Origin: Cliona cf. orientalis
Lineage: Eukaryota > Porifera > Demospongiae > Clionaida > Clionaidae
DNA length: 64,000 nucleotides
Direction: 5' to 3'
NCBI GenBank assembly: GCA_963930775.1
Contig: OZ005707.1
Span: 496,001 to 560,000 of the forward strand
How positions within the stretch are numbered: the first letter of the stretch is position 1; each line of letters starts with the position of its first letter. Positions 1 to 14,200 of this stretch are shown one piece after another. A program made the position numbers and the translations under genes. Under the pieces are notes generated by a model, which was not told the DNA's origin, searched no databases, and saw nothing but the letters and a program-made list of their open reading frames with translations.

Positions 1-569
1 AGCAGTTGCAAGGGCATTTATTTCTGCTTTATTTTCAGCACTCAAAAGTACCTGAAAAGTGAAGTAAATGCACCGAGTAAGGTGAATAGAGACACACTTT
101 TTATGAAAGCATGAACCTTCAGACATTCAAGGTTGCCCTGTGCAGCTGCCACGTGTACGGGGGTCTCCCCATACTTAGCTTCATCAAGAGGAGATAGTGT
201 TGTATAGCGCAAAAGCCATCTGCAAAAGTGTGCGTGTGTACATAATTGTGATGCGCTGAGTTTTTTTGCAGAAAAGGGGGTGGGGCTCGTTATCACAATC
301 TCTTACTTGACCGCATCCAGTCGTGAGTTTCGCACTGCGAGATGCAGCGGAGTTGCACCGTTCACGTCCCTCGAAGGTACTCCATCGTCCCAGTAGGTGC
401 TGAACAGATCCTTCAGGCACTCAATGTTGCCGTCCAGCGCAGCTTTATGCGCGGGAAGACCAACTTTTACATAGTCAGCAAATTTGCTCTCCAACTCTCC
501 GCTTTCGATGGAGTCAAACTGCTTCCGTCCGCGGTCATTGAATTTGCAATAGAGAAAATCCGTGGCCAT
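1..569 (-). CDS. Ankyrin-repeat protein, 5' part (gene runs off the left edge)
   Basis: Three exons can be joined by GT-AG sites in phase: 569-307, 219-117 and 51-1. The last is open at the window edge. The chosen start (569) sits in a strong context, ACCATGG; an in-frame ATG further upstream is possible. The protein begins MATDFLYCKF and runs into at least two ankyrin repeats: an NGATPLHLAVRN core near residue 77 and a YGETPVHVAAAQGNLECLK core split across exons. A third repeat begins with VLLSAENKAEINA. Ankyrin repeats mediate protein-protein contact; no catalytic domain is visible in the part present. The repeat style recalls espin-type proteins, but the similarity is too weak to name it. 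It lies head-to-head with the CISD2-type gene, 274 bp apart, so the two may share a promoter. Confidence 0.8.
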
Positions 570-843
570 GGTAGCTTCTCTTTTCTGGAGTTCTTTGAGC
601 AGCGGGCGTTGCCATGTGCCACACCCAAATTGACGATTGATGATGGATGGACCCCCGCAGCGTCTGCTAGTACGCATGCGCGCGATGGCAAGCAAGCTGA
701 CGTGGACAAAAACGTAAATAAGGTCTCAAGTAGTGCGCTTTATCTGGAGAGAGCGAGCCCCACGAGATCAGTGCTCGAAGTCTTAGCTTGAATTGGCGGA
801 ACCGATCGATACCTGTGTGTGTTCTCTGTGACGAGTTGGTGAG
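570..843. promoter_or_regulatory. Candidate bidirectional promoter, ankyrin gene / CISD2-type gene
   Basis: The 274 bp between two divergent start codons (569 minus, 844 plus) hold an NRF-1-like GC palindrome (GCATGCGCGCG, about 674-684) and a CRE half site (TGACG, about 698). NRF-1 sites are common in divergent promoters of mitochondrial and housekeeping genes, which suits CISD2. Assignment rests on position and motifs only. Confidence 0.4.
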
Positions 844-2000
844 ATGGAGGCTATCTGGCGCTATTTCAAGGTAACTAAACAGCGTCATAAACGAGTGTGC
901 GCAGACTGACAAGACCCACCCCCTTTTTGAAGATTTCTGCTGATAGTATATTATTGTCTTGTCCTTAGCTTGATATCTAGATTTAGCAATATAACTATTC
1001 AGCATGCGTGTGTCTGCACAGTTAAGGTATTTATATGTGTACATGTACAACTATTTAAATACTTGGGAAGATTGACCATGTGCAATTTTATGAAAAATTT
1101 TCTTCCAATAAACAGGTTCAGCTCCCTGGCTATTTGAGGTCCCTTCCTCTTCCCAAGAGCATTGCCGGTTTCTCTGAGCTCACTCGCGAGGAGTGGCTTG
1201 AGCTACTGCCCTTCTTTCTCTTTCTGATCATCCTCCTCTATCTCGTCCTCTCCCCGTTCCTCAACGTACTGACACGGGCTCCGAAGAAGACACGCCCAAC
1301 GATCAACCGTAAGGTGAAGAAAGACGAAGCAAAGGTGGTTGACTCGTTTGATATTGAGGACCTGGCCAAGGATGCTAAGGATGCTAAGGATGGAAAGGTA
1401 GCCTACTGCCGGTGCTGGAAGTCAAAGAAGGTAAGAAAATTAATCATACCATATAGCGGGAAATTTTTGAGGGAGAAAACTTTCGCAGATTGGTAGGAAA
1501 GGAGCATTTCGCGGAGAAAACTTTCACGGAATGCTAAAACTGGTCGCATAATGGGTGTGGCATGCCTAGAATTTCGTGGAGAAAAGGCTGAAAAATCGCG
1601 AAATTCGTGAAAGTTTTCTCCCTCGAAAGTTTCCCGCTATATGGTACTAGGTTTTGAGAGTGATACGTGTTTTTTTTCTCTACTGCAGTTTTTACTCTGT
1701 CGTTTTCTTTTGGGGGGGGGGGGGGGGGGGGCGCCTTTTTTCAGTTGTGCTAGTTTGTTATTGTGTGAGAGATCTTGGAAAGCATGCGAGTACAATGTAG
1801 TGCTGAGTTGAAGAGAGTTACGACAATTATACTGATTTAGAGGATTATTAAATTATTTTTTTATCGTGCAATTTTTCTTGTTTCCCTTTCAGTTTCCATA
1901 CTGTGATGGCACCCACAACACTCATAACAAGGAGACTGGTGACAACATCGGACCTCTGGTCGTCAAGTGCAACAAAGAAGAGAAGAAAAAGTCAAAGTAG
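844..2000 (+). CDS. CISD2: CDGSH iron-sulfur domain protein 2 homologue
   Basis: The exons 844-870, 1116-1430 and 1893-2000 are all phase 0 with GT-AG sites and give 149 residues (human CISD2 has 135). Order: short N-terminus with [16 protein letters not shown] (human-like), one membrane segment at about 38-58 ([16 protein letters not shown]), a Lys-rich linker with a duplicated [10 protein letters not shown] stretch, then the CDGSH domain. The 2Fe-2S ligands are all present with family spacing: C107, C109, C118 and H122 (CRCW ... YCDGTH). Known role of the family: tail-anchored dimer in ER and outer mitochondrial membranes, binding a redox-active, labile 2Fe-2S cluster, with roles in calcium handling and autophagy. 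The Lys-rich linker is longer than in vertebrates. Intron 2 carries a MITE. Confidence 0.95.
1449..1644. mobile_element. MITE with ~40-bp terminal inverted repeats, TA target duplication
   Basis: The left end CCATATAGCGGGAAA (1449) is repeated inverted at the right end (to 1644), and the match continues through GAGGGAGAAAACTTTC. TA dinucleotides flank both sides (1447-1448 and 1645-1646), as in Tc1/mariner-type insertion. No ORF is inside. It lies in intron 2 of the CISD2-type gene and does not touch splice sites. Confidence 0.8.
1712..1731. repeat. Poly-G tract (20 G)
   Basis: An uninterrupted run of 20 G in CISD2 intron 2. It can form a G-quadruplex and is likely length-polymorphic. Confidence 0.9.
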
Positions 2001-2239
2001 AGAGAACAGATATAATTATAGGATAGTAATATTGAATGCATCACTAGTTTCTTTCGTACATAGTTATAGTATCATACAATTTTGAAAATGCTGCGCATGC
2101 GTGTCATGTTTCAGGAAATGATCGTTGTAGTTAAAAAAAACTAATAATATTATGAGGATCAGGCGCATTATAATTATGCACATGATAGAGATATGACGTA
2201 GGCATAGGTACATACAGTTGAACTTTTCTCTTGGCGATC
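2001..2239 (+). promoter_or_regulatory. Short intergenic region, presumed promoter of sacsin-like gene 1
   Basis: Only 239 bp separate the CISD2 stop from the sacsin start. They contain a CRE half site (TGACGTA, about 2193) and no other recognised element. The promoter role is inferred from position alone. Confidence 0.3.
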
Positions 2240-5200
2240 ATGGAGCGTCCAAGTAAGTAGGCTAATGTTTATGTATTAATACCCGTCTAGATTGGTCGCT
2301 CCCTCTATGCGCGTATACGCGCTGTGTCCCATACGGGGTACGGTATTGCCCCAGTGGCTAGACTATTATTTTATCGTGACCGGTAGCAATTATTGTGAAT
2401 CACTTAGTGACACGGTAGCCATTACTAACAGCCTAGTCACCATGTTTCTCTGGTAAGGCCTTGCAACCAGACTGGTTGGACTAATGGGTGGAGCATTGCC
2501 TCAATAACAATATTATTATAATCTTTACCCTTCCAAATTATCTATGATACCAATTAGCCCAGTAGCTACACAATCAACTTTAAGAATAATTAACATGTAT
2601 TATGATTAAATCGATATACCATCTGGGTATTTTCATAATAATTATTATAATAATATTATATAGCCACCAGATCTGCTGCTGCATACATTGGGAGTAATAG
2701 TTCTCCAGGTGTGTTTCGAGGCCAACGCTTTGGTCAGCGTCCTCCTCCAATCTCAAAGCTGATCAAAGATCTACTACGGAAATACCCTAGTGGCCAAATT
2801 TTCAAGGTTTGTGATACTAAATGGACCATCCAGTTAACGTCGATGATGCCTCCTGGTTAATTATAGTTAGCTAGTATCTCTATACTATATATAATATTAA
2901 AATACACTTCCCCTGTAGCTTTACAATGGTACACACTGAAATGTATGTATAGCTAACTAGTCTATGTGCACTCCACAAAAAGTTACCGGTACTCAGACTA
3001 CAATGTCACGTATTATAATAGCTGGGAAACCTTGCTATAATGTTATATTATTATAGCACTCACTTTAGTGTTTATGGTATGGTCCCTGATTATTGATATT
3101 TTGATCTTCATAATATAAATTCCCTTAGCTAATGTAAGCTGTTTTTCCCAAATGCATACAATATATCATAACAATAATATTAACAGCTAAGCATGCACAC
3201 CCCATACAATATGATCATGAACTGCTAAGCACACCATACACGTTTGTGATCCTGACTCTATTATAGGAATTGATTCAAAATGCTGATGATGCTGGTGCAA
3301 AGGTCGTGCGATTCTACATCGACAATAGGCAGCACAGTGTATCATCGTGTGTCAATGAGAGATTAGCAAAACACCAGGGTCCAGCTCTCATAGCATTTAA
3401 CGATGCCGTGTTCACTGAGCTTGACTGGGAGGGAATCAAACGACTTCAAGACAGTGTCAAGGCTGAAGACCCTTTCAATGTTGGCAAATACGGGATTGGA
3501 TTCAATTCTGTCTACCATATCACAGGTGTGCAGTTATCATATATGTATGTACATAATAATATTATGTTCAGGCAAGACTCATCCTTACTGCATAGTACTC
3601 CTGATAGTATACATGTCAGCTATAGCATTGCCCTTGTGGTGGCTGTATCATGTTCTTGAGAAGTTGGTTTTGCGGTGGTGTGTATGGGGTCACACTGTTG
3701 ATAACTTAGTGTAATCTATCTGTGCACAATTGTATCAAGGGCCAAGAGCTATATACAGGAATTGTAACTGGTATGTACTTATATGCATTACCAAGACATG
3801 CCAACTGTAGGGTGTGTACAATTCCATGAATCAGTGTGTTTACTGATGATTAGTCATGAATTAATTGTTGGCTGCTCAATGTACTCTAATATTATAGCAC
3901 AAACTTATGCACCCCCTATAGATGTACCATCTATCGTGAGTGGTAACAGGATAGTTTATTTGGATCCCCAGGAAACAATATGGCCAGGAGACCCTGGCCA
4001 ATGCTACAGTCTATCTTCATTGATAGGCACAGATATGCTCATGCCCTTTAGTGGTATTGAAGATTTTGATCAAACCAAAACAACCGGCTATTATCCTAAG
4101 ACTCTATTTCGATTTCCATTGCGTGTCGAAAAATCAGGTCTTTCTGACAATCTGTACACACCTGAGAGCCTAAGTGAGCTTATCAATGAACTCAAAGATG
4201 AAGCAAAGTTTTTGCTACTTTTCCTTCGTTGTGTTAACAAAGTAGAGGTATATGAAATATCTCAACTTGAAAGGAATAAATATGAGCTATGCTTTCAGGT
4301 TCAAGTTGCACCTAAAAATCAACATCTTTTGACACTTCAGCGTACAGATTTTAAGAAAAAGCTCGAAAAACAGCACACTTCAAATCCATTCAAAATCTCC
4401 ACACCCATTACCAGTGTACAAAATTTTGATGTCATTGCTACAGAAAAGAGAGGAAACTTGACAGCTTCTCAGACTGTGTCATGGTTGGTTGCAAATCAGG
4501 TTGGGTCCTCAGACGTAAAAGTCTTAAAAGCAGCTAAAGAACAGCACGTCTTTCCGTGGGTTGGTGTAGCTATGGAATTGAATTCCTCTTCTTCTGGGGA
4601 GTCTAGTGTAGACAAAGCATCACCTAACAATGGGAGGGTGTTTTGCTTCCTCCCTATGCCAGTTGAAGCGTCTTCAGCACTCCCAGTGCATGTCAATGGA
4701 ACATTTGGCTTGAACGATGATCGCAGAACGATAAAATGGCCCGCAAGAGAGATAAAGAATGACTCTACAGCGGCGTGGAATCTATTGCTTGTGACTGACT
4801 GCCTTCCTGCATGTTACAACTTGCTACTCAAGACAGCTGTAAAATCCAATCACGTATCTCCTGAGCTTTTCTATTGCGCTTGGCCTATCATTGATAGGTT
4901 GAAGAACACGCACTGGCACTCTCTGTTGAAACCATTGTTCTCAACACTCTTTGGTTGGGAATGCCTGTGGGCCAATAGACTTGGTACATGGGTCAGCATC
5001 AAAACAGATGCTCCCCTAGTTATTCCAGAATCTGAGCCAGTTCCTGAAGTTATTAAAAGAGTGCTCACAAAACAAAAATGGCCATTGTGTGATATTCCAG
5101 ATCACGTTTTTGAGACGATTAGTGAGCTTAAGGGTAAAACGATCAAAGTTTCACCACCAGCTGTTTGTATCCTATTGCAAAACCATATCCACTCTTACCA

Positions 5201-8200
5201 GAGTGAGCTGTATGAAGACAAACTTGAACTGCTGCGCTACTGCCTTCAGGAGGAAAGTTTCAGCGAGCTGAATGATCTTGAATTACTTCCTTTGGCCAAT
5301 AAAACCTTCAAAACATTCAGTGGATCACCAGCATCCTATCTTTGTAGTGAAGAGTTTCCCAGGAAGCTACTACCTAACCTTGACCACAAGCTGGTCAACC
5401 TATGGGAGATTGATAAGGATTTGCATGACAAGCTAAAGGAAGTTGCTACTAAAAAAGGCTCTACTATGAAGCTAAAATGCCTCTCTGCTTCTGTGTTAGC
5501 TAATTTATTGCCCCAATGCTATCCCCCAGGTTGGGAAAATCAGACCATTGTCCAGCTCTTTCATAGTAGCCAAGATTTCCCACTAGGATGGTGTGAGGTG
5601 TTCTGGAAATGGGTTCAGCACCATGATTTATCCTTGTTTGAGGGTAAATTAGTGGTACCCTTAGTGACAGAGAGTAGCTTCCAGGCTAATACACTGAAGC
5701 TCACAAGACTATCAACTAACTCTGCCATTGTGCTCATTGAGTCTGATGGTTATCCCAGTGTTCTAATTGATGCTTTCTCTAAGCTTGGAGTTCACAGCAC
5801 TTGTTTGAAGCGTGTACCATATCTCCACCACAATCAGCGATTCAAATATTTCAATTCATGCAACCCTACTGGAGTTTTGAATGCTATTTCACATTCTTCA
5901 TTGGCCATTCATAATGTGAGAATGTCGACTGTCGAGGCATCACTGCTCCAGCCTTTCTTAGCCTCACAAAATGTTGATCTGAGCAGTTCACAAGTGCGCG
6001 TTCTGGAGAAACTCCGAATTTTTCAAGCTCTGAGTCAAAGCACCCCCGTATCATTACTAGAAGCTTCAAAGAATTCTTGGAAAAGGAAGGCAATTCTAGT
6101 ACCAAATGACTTTTGCTTTTCCAATGACAGTTTGCCGTCTAATATCGTTGTTCTTTCTCACGATAGCAACAACCGATTACTTTTACAAGCGTGCAAGTCT
6201 TTGGTCTCAATTCCAGAGAATTTGATGGATTTTCTTCTAGTTATTCTATTCCCCATGATTCGAGAAGAGCGTTGCCCAGAAGATAAGATTGATAAATTAA
6301 TGAAGCAAGTGCTTCGATACTTTTCTGTCCTCAAAATGGACAGAAAAAGTGAATATTTTACAGCTCAATTAAGCAAACTGAACTTTGTCAGAGTTGAAAA
6401 ACACACTCTTGATCGAAAGTGTCCCAGTGAGCTGTATGACTGCTCAAATCATCTTTTGAAGGATCTATTTTATGGCTCATCTGTCTTTCCTTGTACACCA
6501 TATGATTCCGAAGAACTATTGGTTCCCCTGAGAGAGTGTGGTCTGCACACAACAGCATCAGGTCAGAAGTTGCTCGAAATAATAATTGGCTATGCGTGTG
6601 AACGTTCCGAGCAGCCCCAGTTTGGAACAAGACAACAATTCAAACAAGCTAAGGCTGTACTCGCCTACATAGGAAGCTATCCTGACGTACTCAACGAGAC
6701 TACTCGTCTTAAACAACATCCGTCTTTATGCAGTGTACTACCACGTTTTTCAAAAAATTGGCTTCCAGTTGTAGCAAGCTCCCCAGATGACTACCCTAAG
6801 TGTCTCACATGGAAAGGTAGTGATAGTTCATCACATCTAGTCTCCGTGAATGACTCAGTGCTGCTTTGTAAATCAGACAATATTGCAGCAGTTTCTTCCA
6901 TTATAGGATCACAGATGTACATTGTTGAGTGCCCCAGTCAACTCATTGAGATACTGGGCACACAGATTCCGGTAGAGAATGTGATTAATCACTTCTGCCA
7001 TGTGATTGTACGTCAAAAACTAATGGATTTCTCTCAACTAAACGCAGCTGTGCACAGAATCTATGCCTATTTGAATAGTAACTTGAATCAATTTAAAGCA
7101 CACTATTCAACAGTTGTACTTTGCCAGAAGAAATTAGTGTGGGTGAGGAGACAGCGAAAATTTCTCTCTCCAGACCAATTTGTGCTCAAGGAACATGCAA
7201 CATTTCAGCATAATCTCGCTCCATTTTATCAGCTCCTTCCGGAGAGTCTTAGCGAATATTCAGAACTCCTTGTACACTTCGGTGTGCGACGAGAATTGAC
7301 CAACTCAGATATTGTACAGGTTTTAAAGAAGATTAAGGATGATAGAAAGGGTAGTATGGTCCAAAATTCAGCTGCCTGGGAAATGGTTACTAGCATTCTT
7401 AACTGGCTTACTGATCATGGACAAACTCCAGCGAAAGAGAAGCTTGCAAGCAGTGATATTTTGTACGTTCCAGTTGAAACTGTTTCAGCAATGAAGGACA
7501 GACCTCAGCTTGCTAAGGTTGAAGAGGTAGTTTACACAGATTTGCCATTTCTAAAGCACTTTGTGTCTACAAGAGAGAACACACTTTTCATTGAAGGGAA
7601 ATTCCTTCCTCTTGCTACACTGCTTGGTGTGAAACGTCTCAGTAGACACTGGGACATTTCCGATGATGCTTTTGGTGACGTTGGTCCACACGAATCTTTG
7701 GTATCTCGACTAAGGACCATCTTGGAGGACTACAAAGGTAGTTTAACCATAATCAAAGAGCTCATTCAAAATGCTGACGATGCAGGAGCAACAGAAGTGA
7801 ATATTTGCTATGATGGTAGGACACATTCAGTTAAACCCAATTCACTGCTATTTCCAGGAATGACCAAGTGCCATGGACCAGCTCTCTTATTCCACAATAA
7901 TGCTGTATTCAAGAAGGAAGACTTTGAAAACATTACCAAACTTGCTGGAGCGACAAAAAAGAACAAACCGTTAAAAATTGGTCGGTTTGGAGTTGGATTC
8001 TGTTCTGTGTATCACATCACGGATATACCATCATTTGTCAGTGGAGAGTGGTTGTACATATTCGACCCAGCTTTGCTATTTCTTAAGGATGAGATTGCCA
8101 ACGCTGCAAAACCTGGAAAGAAGCTTAAGTTCACAGAAGAAATTGTACACCACTCTAATCAGCTTATCCCCTACAAAAAATTATTCAAATTTAAACGGGA

Positions 8201-11200
8201 ACAACCATACCAAGGAGCACTGTTTCGATTCCCTTTCCGTACACATTCAGATGAACACAGTATTAGTAATGTCTGTTTCAAGAAAAGTGACATGCGGGAG
8301 CTTCTAGCTGACGTGAAGAAAGCAGGATCAAAGTTGTTCCTTTTCTTGAATAACGTTGAAAAAATTACCTTTAACTGGATTGACACTGGTGATATTGAAC
8401 CAATTGAGGTATTTGCAATGAAAAAGAGCACAGCATCAATCGTTTCTATACAAGCAGGAAGCAGGTGTGAGATCAAACAGATTACTGTAACAGAAAAATC
8501 ATTATTAACCTCGAACGAATATTGGTTGACTGCATACGAAAAGCAGAAATTGCTGTACTGTGGTGATAAAAGTCCTACACACAAAGTTGGAACAGCATCC
8601 GTTGCTTGTTGTCTGCAGTCATCTTTGCACTATTGCCCTCAAAAGATTGAAGGAGAAATGTTTTGTTACCTACCCCTCTCCCTGCAAACTGGCTTACCAG
8701 TTCATGTCAGTGCTAATTTTGCTGTGCTTGGTGACCGATCTGGCATTCATGCATCAGATTCCGACAGCCCAACTGAAGAGGTACAGTGGAACACTGAATT
8801 GTGTAGAAAATTGATTCCCAGTGCTTATTTTTCGATGCTTCAGTCACTCTACCAGCTCCGTTGCAGTAATCAGATACTGGAAGATAAATACAAATTTTAT
8901 CATCTCTGGCCACTCAGACACGAACTCAAAACCCACAATCCCTGGGAACACATGGTGACTTCCCTCTATCAAAGGATAGCAGCTAGCAATTTATTCTATT
9001 CTGAGCCTCGTTCCAGTTGGCTTGAGCTCTCTCACAGTTATATACTCTCTAGTGACATACTTCAAAGCGGTAGCCTCACAATCGCAAGCGCTATGGACTG
9101 TGTAAACGGAGTTGTTAAGGTGCTACGTCTTCCTGTGATTGATCTTCCCTCTCATTATCTGGAACACGTATCAGAGATGGGTACAGTCCGTGCTATAGGC
9201 GAGCGTGAATTTGTTAGCACATTTTTTAAACATATTGACCAGATCCCTAGTCAAATCAGAAATGAGGCCCTGTTTCATATGTTTCGATTGTGTGCAATAG
9301 CTGCAAAGTCCAAGGCATACTTAAAACTTCTTCTAAAAACAGAAAAGTGTATTCCCCATACTCCAGATGGCAGTCACCTTAAAAAGTGTTCCGAGATTGT
9401 AGATCCTCATGCTTTCTTTGCTAGCCTTTATGATGATAGTGATGGGGTGTTTCCCATTGATAAATTTCACGAGGAAAACATGATCCACCTTGCAATGGTG
9501 GAACTTGGCATCATACAGAGGACACTGCCCTGGGAAATGATACTTCAACGAGTGAAAACAATTCCACTACTATACTGCATGGAAGAGACACGATTGAAGG
9601 CTTTGCAAAGGATAAGCCTTATCTTGAAATGCATTGAGGATCAACTCATCCAAAGATCCTCATCTCCACGTCGTGTAGAACTGTTGACTAAAATTGAATT
9701 CATTCCAGTGGCAAAACGACCAATGGATTATCCCAAACACCTCAAATGGTGTGGAGATGTGGAGAGTTTATTTCAAAGTCAAAAGCTTCTGCAAGGGGAT
9801 CAAGCTGCACAGTTAGCTGGCTCACAGGTATGTATAGCAATGGAAAGGGTACCAGAAGAGGGGGGATGTGGACCAATTCCATGCCGTGTTGCTAGTGCTC
9901 TCGGAATCGGACAAGATCCCAGTTGTGAAATGGTAGTTAGCCACCTGCTACAAATTTCCGAGATGTACATTGTTGAAGGGAGAGAAGAGGCATGGGTTGA
10001 ATCTGCCTGCCAAGAAATCTACAAGTATTTTGATCAAAAGCTTTCACAGCGGCAAATATCTCCTCAAGAATTGGAGAAGCTCTGCAATAGCAGAAGCATT
10101 TGGACTGGAACAACTTTTATCAGTCCCAGCTCAATTGCCAAATCATGGAGTCACCGAGGCCCATACCTCTATGGGATTCCATACATACTCATAACAAAGA
10201 AGAGTCTTGTTGCAGCTTTAAAAATCCAGGAAGAGTTTACGCTGGATCACTTTCTAGCCGCTCTTGAGCAGATGTACATCGAACATGATGGACAGCCCCT
10301 TCTTGATGCAGATGTCTTCAAAACAGTTCAAGAAATTTCTGGTGATTTATTGAAAAGAAAGAAGAATACCATCACTCTCGGTGAAGATCAAGTGTGCTTT
10401 CTGCCAGATGAAGATAAAATTATGCGTAGAACTACCGAGTTAGCTTTCAATGATGCACATTGGGTAAAAATTGATCAGGACAGTTATTTTGTGCACCAGA
10501 TAATACAAAAATCTGTGGCCATTCAGCTGGGAGTCACTCCAGTTCGCTCTAAAATTCTTCAGCCTTACGAACGCTCACCTTCAATCAGTCAACCATCGCC
10601 GGATGGTAAGCCATTCGGGCAGCATGAGGATTTGACACAGAGAATTCAAAACATCCTACGTGATTATCCAAAAGACATTACTGTTCTGAAAGAGCTTCTA
10701 CAAAATGCTGACGATGCAAAAGCTAAGAAGATGTACATAATCCTTGACAAACGAAGACATGGCACAAAGAAATTACTTACCCCAGAGTGGTCAGATCTCC
10801 AAGGACCAGCTTTGCTCATCTGGAATGACACAGGAATGAGTGATAAGGACCTAGAAGGCATTCAAAAGCTCGGTCTTGGCAGTAAACGTTCCAATGAAGA
10901 TGCCATAGGGCAGTATGGCATTGGATTCAATGTAGTCTACCACCTCACCGACTGCCCTAGCTTTCTTACGAATGGTAGCACCCTGTGCGTTCTTGATCCC
11001 CACTGCCGATATGTCTCAGTTGATGATAAATCTAGACCTGGACGGCAGTTTGATAACATTGATGATCATTTCTGGGATAATTTTTTGGACATGAAGTCTA
11101 CCTATCTTCGGGACACTGGTGAAGAGTTCAGCTGTCTCAGGGAAGTTCAAGAGAGAGGAACACTGTTTCGATTTCCACTCCGACATTCAAATAAACTGGT

Positions 11201-14200
11201 GACCAAATCAGAACTTGTCAGCAAAGATCAGATGACAAGGTCAATTGGTGTCAGTCCTAAACCTCTGCCTGACTGGCAGATGGAAAACGATATCCGTCAA
11301 TGGGCTCCAAAGATCAAAGAAGCTCTTTTATTCCTGAATAATGTGGAAGAGATTAAATTTTTTGTGATCAGTGAAGAAAAGCCCAAGGTGATTGCGACAC
11401 ACCATTACAAGATCCAATTCACAAAAGCTGCTGCTAATGAGCGTGATCGTTTTTTACAAAAAGTGGGCGAGTATAGTGATAAGAATAGAGAGCCTGATAT
11501 TATTCATTACCAAGTCAGTCTATCAGAACTAGCTCCTCAGAAACAGCAAGAGGAATGGTTGATCCAGCAAGGTATTGGTGATATTCAAAATCCAAATCAG
11601 CAGTACAAAGCAAAACCCAGAAATGGCTTAGCTGCACAGATACGTGGACAAAAATTTGTCAGTAAAGTGTTCTGCTTTCTGCCCTTACCATTGGAGTCCA
11701 GATTACCTGTACATGTCAATGGAAATTTCGCACTTGATTCTGCCAGGAGTGGTTTGTGGCAATCTAGAGATAATGCAGAGGACAGTAGGCAAAAATGGAA
11801 TCTTCAACTCATTGAAGCCATTGCCTCTTCATACGTGAATTTTCTCGTGAGCCATAGAGCACTCTTCATATCACCAAAGGAAGTTCAGAATTATTACAGG
11901 TTGTTTCCATTGTGGCTTGTCAAAGATAAGCCAGAGAGAGAGATGCTAATATTAGCTCAATACGTTTTCAAGAAACTCTCCGAACAAAACTCTCCAGTTC
12001 TTGCAATAGTACATGTAGGTACTTCTGGACAACCAAACCAACTCCAGTGGCTACCTCTGACCAATAGTGATCAACCGTCAAAGCAGGCATACTTTTGGAA
12101 AAGGCCTGAAAAAGATGATGAGCATGTGGCTCTAGCATTGCCACCAATATTGAAGAAGATGGGAATTCAACTAACTGCCGCACCCATAATAATTCAAAGA
12201 CACTTCAGTGACATAAAAGCGATCTTACCCATAGCCACTCCGGAGGCAATGTTCACATATTACTGCTCCCATTACACACTTATGAGTGAAGAGTTTCCCT
12301 GTTCAATAGCAGAGACAAAGTTTGAATCAGTAACAGATTTCATCCAGTTTGTGAAATACATTACGCAAGAAACACACCTCGACAAAGTAGCAGGTACGTT
12401 TTTCAAGTTTGTTGAGTGTCCAACTGGCATTCCTCTACTTCTTACAGCTGATGAAAAGCTGCGTCAATTTTCCGATGATGATAAGGTAATCTGCTCGAAA
12501 TTTGCACAACTCTTTATGGATTGTTGCGACAGATTTGTTCACCCAGAAATGTGTAAATTGAGTCTTGTTCCAAACTATTTCATTGAGCCTTCAGAAGACA
12601 ATTGGGAGCTGATATCCACGATCTTGAAAGAAGCTCTTCCACAATGTTTGATGAATGAGAGAATCAGCAGCCTCAGCAAACATAACATCAGCATTCAAAA
12701 GCTTTTGGTTCCATTGTGGCGATGCTTCTACACAGAAAAAGTATTTCAAGTTCATCTGAAGGAGATAGTGAAAGAGTGGGCACTACTTTTGTCAAAACGC
12801 AATGAACTATTCCTATGCAGCTCACCAGATAATCTAGTTCCAGTAATTCCACCAAATAAATCCATCGGCCGATTTTATGAAGAGGTATTTCAGATACTCG
12901 AAATCAGTGGAATGCCTATCTTGGATATTGAAGTAGTCAGTCCCTCCCTGTGCAATGATTTTTGTCCACAAATCGATCAACCAGCCAGAATTCTCCAACA
13001 TTTCTGTAATCTTTCTCGTTCAGATGGACTGCAGTCCCTTCAAAATGACAAAAGCTTTGAGCAAAAAGTAACCAAGCTCTTCACATACTTTGGTGCAATC
13101 AACTTTGCTAAAGAACCAGATAGTCTTGAGAGAATCAAGTCACTTAAACTATTCAAGAACATCGACAATACATACACTTCATTAACGGGAGAGACGTACG
13201 TATGGCCTAGTCACCTCTGTTTGTCAGGCCGAAATGTGTGGATGGACGGGATCAAGGCATCGACAATTGTTTTTCTCAAATCAGATGGGGCGTGGTCTAA
13301 ATTAGGCCCCGCAGCTGCTCTGGGCATTGATGTCTTGTCTCCGTTGTCAGTGTACACGAAGTTTATATTCCCTTATTTCAGTCAAATGAGTGATGGGGAC
13401 AGATTGAAGCATCTAAAGCATGTTCGCGATACAGAAGAGCTTTTCAGCACGGCCTGTTATGACAGTGAAGCGGTGGTCAAATCTGAACGACAAGCAGAGG
13501 CTCTTTCTTTTATGAATGCATTGAAGGAACTTCCTTGTATACGGAAGGGTGGCACACTCAAAACAGTCTCCGCTTTTTGTGATCCAGATGTTTCTCTATT
13601 CAAAGAATTTACGGATATTTTTGAATATCCTCCTGAAGATTTTTCGGACAAAAAGTGGTTGAAATTTTTCCGCAAAATTGGACTAAAAATGGCCGTAACC
13701 AAGCAAGAATTCATTGATCTTTGCAAAGAAGTCGCCAACAATAGACAACGTCGAAATTCATCAAAAGCATCAACAGCACTTCTGAAGCATCTTTTTGACC
13801 ATGACCAACACGAATGGCACAGGGATGTAAATTTTCTAGAGGAAGTATCTGACCTCGAGTTTGTGTGTGCAGATCAAGTGAAGAAGTATAGCTCAATTGT
13901 ACCTGCCGTGAAAAGGGGGCGTGCAGTAAGATCAGGCAAGGATACGGTTTATCTCACAAGTTTAAGCAGAGCAGCTTCAAGGGAAATTGACCACCTTATC
14001 TGGACCGTGATGCCAGTGGTACAGCTACCGAAACTATTTTATGTCAGCGATGTAATTCCTCCATGGAAGTTGAAGAAAATGAGAGAAGAGTTTTATAATA
14101 ATTTATCCATATGTCAAACTCCCCGCTGTAGTGAAGTTGTACAGAATTTGCTGAACATATCTGCTTCAGGCTTCGCAGATTTTTCCCTGTTTGATACCTA

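Noticed and set aside
3783..3921. Translation start of sacsin gene 1 at 3783
   Set aside because: These codons are intronic: comparison with genes 2 and 3 and the CTATAG acceptor put the exon start at 3922, joined in phase to three upstream exons.
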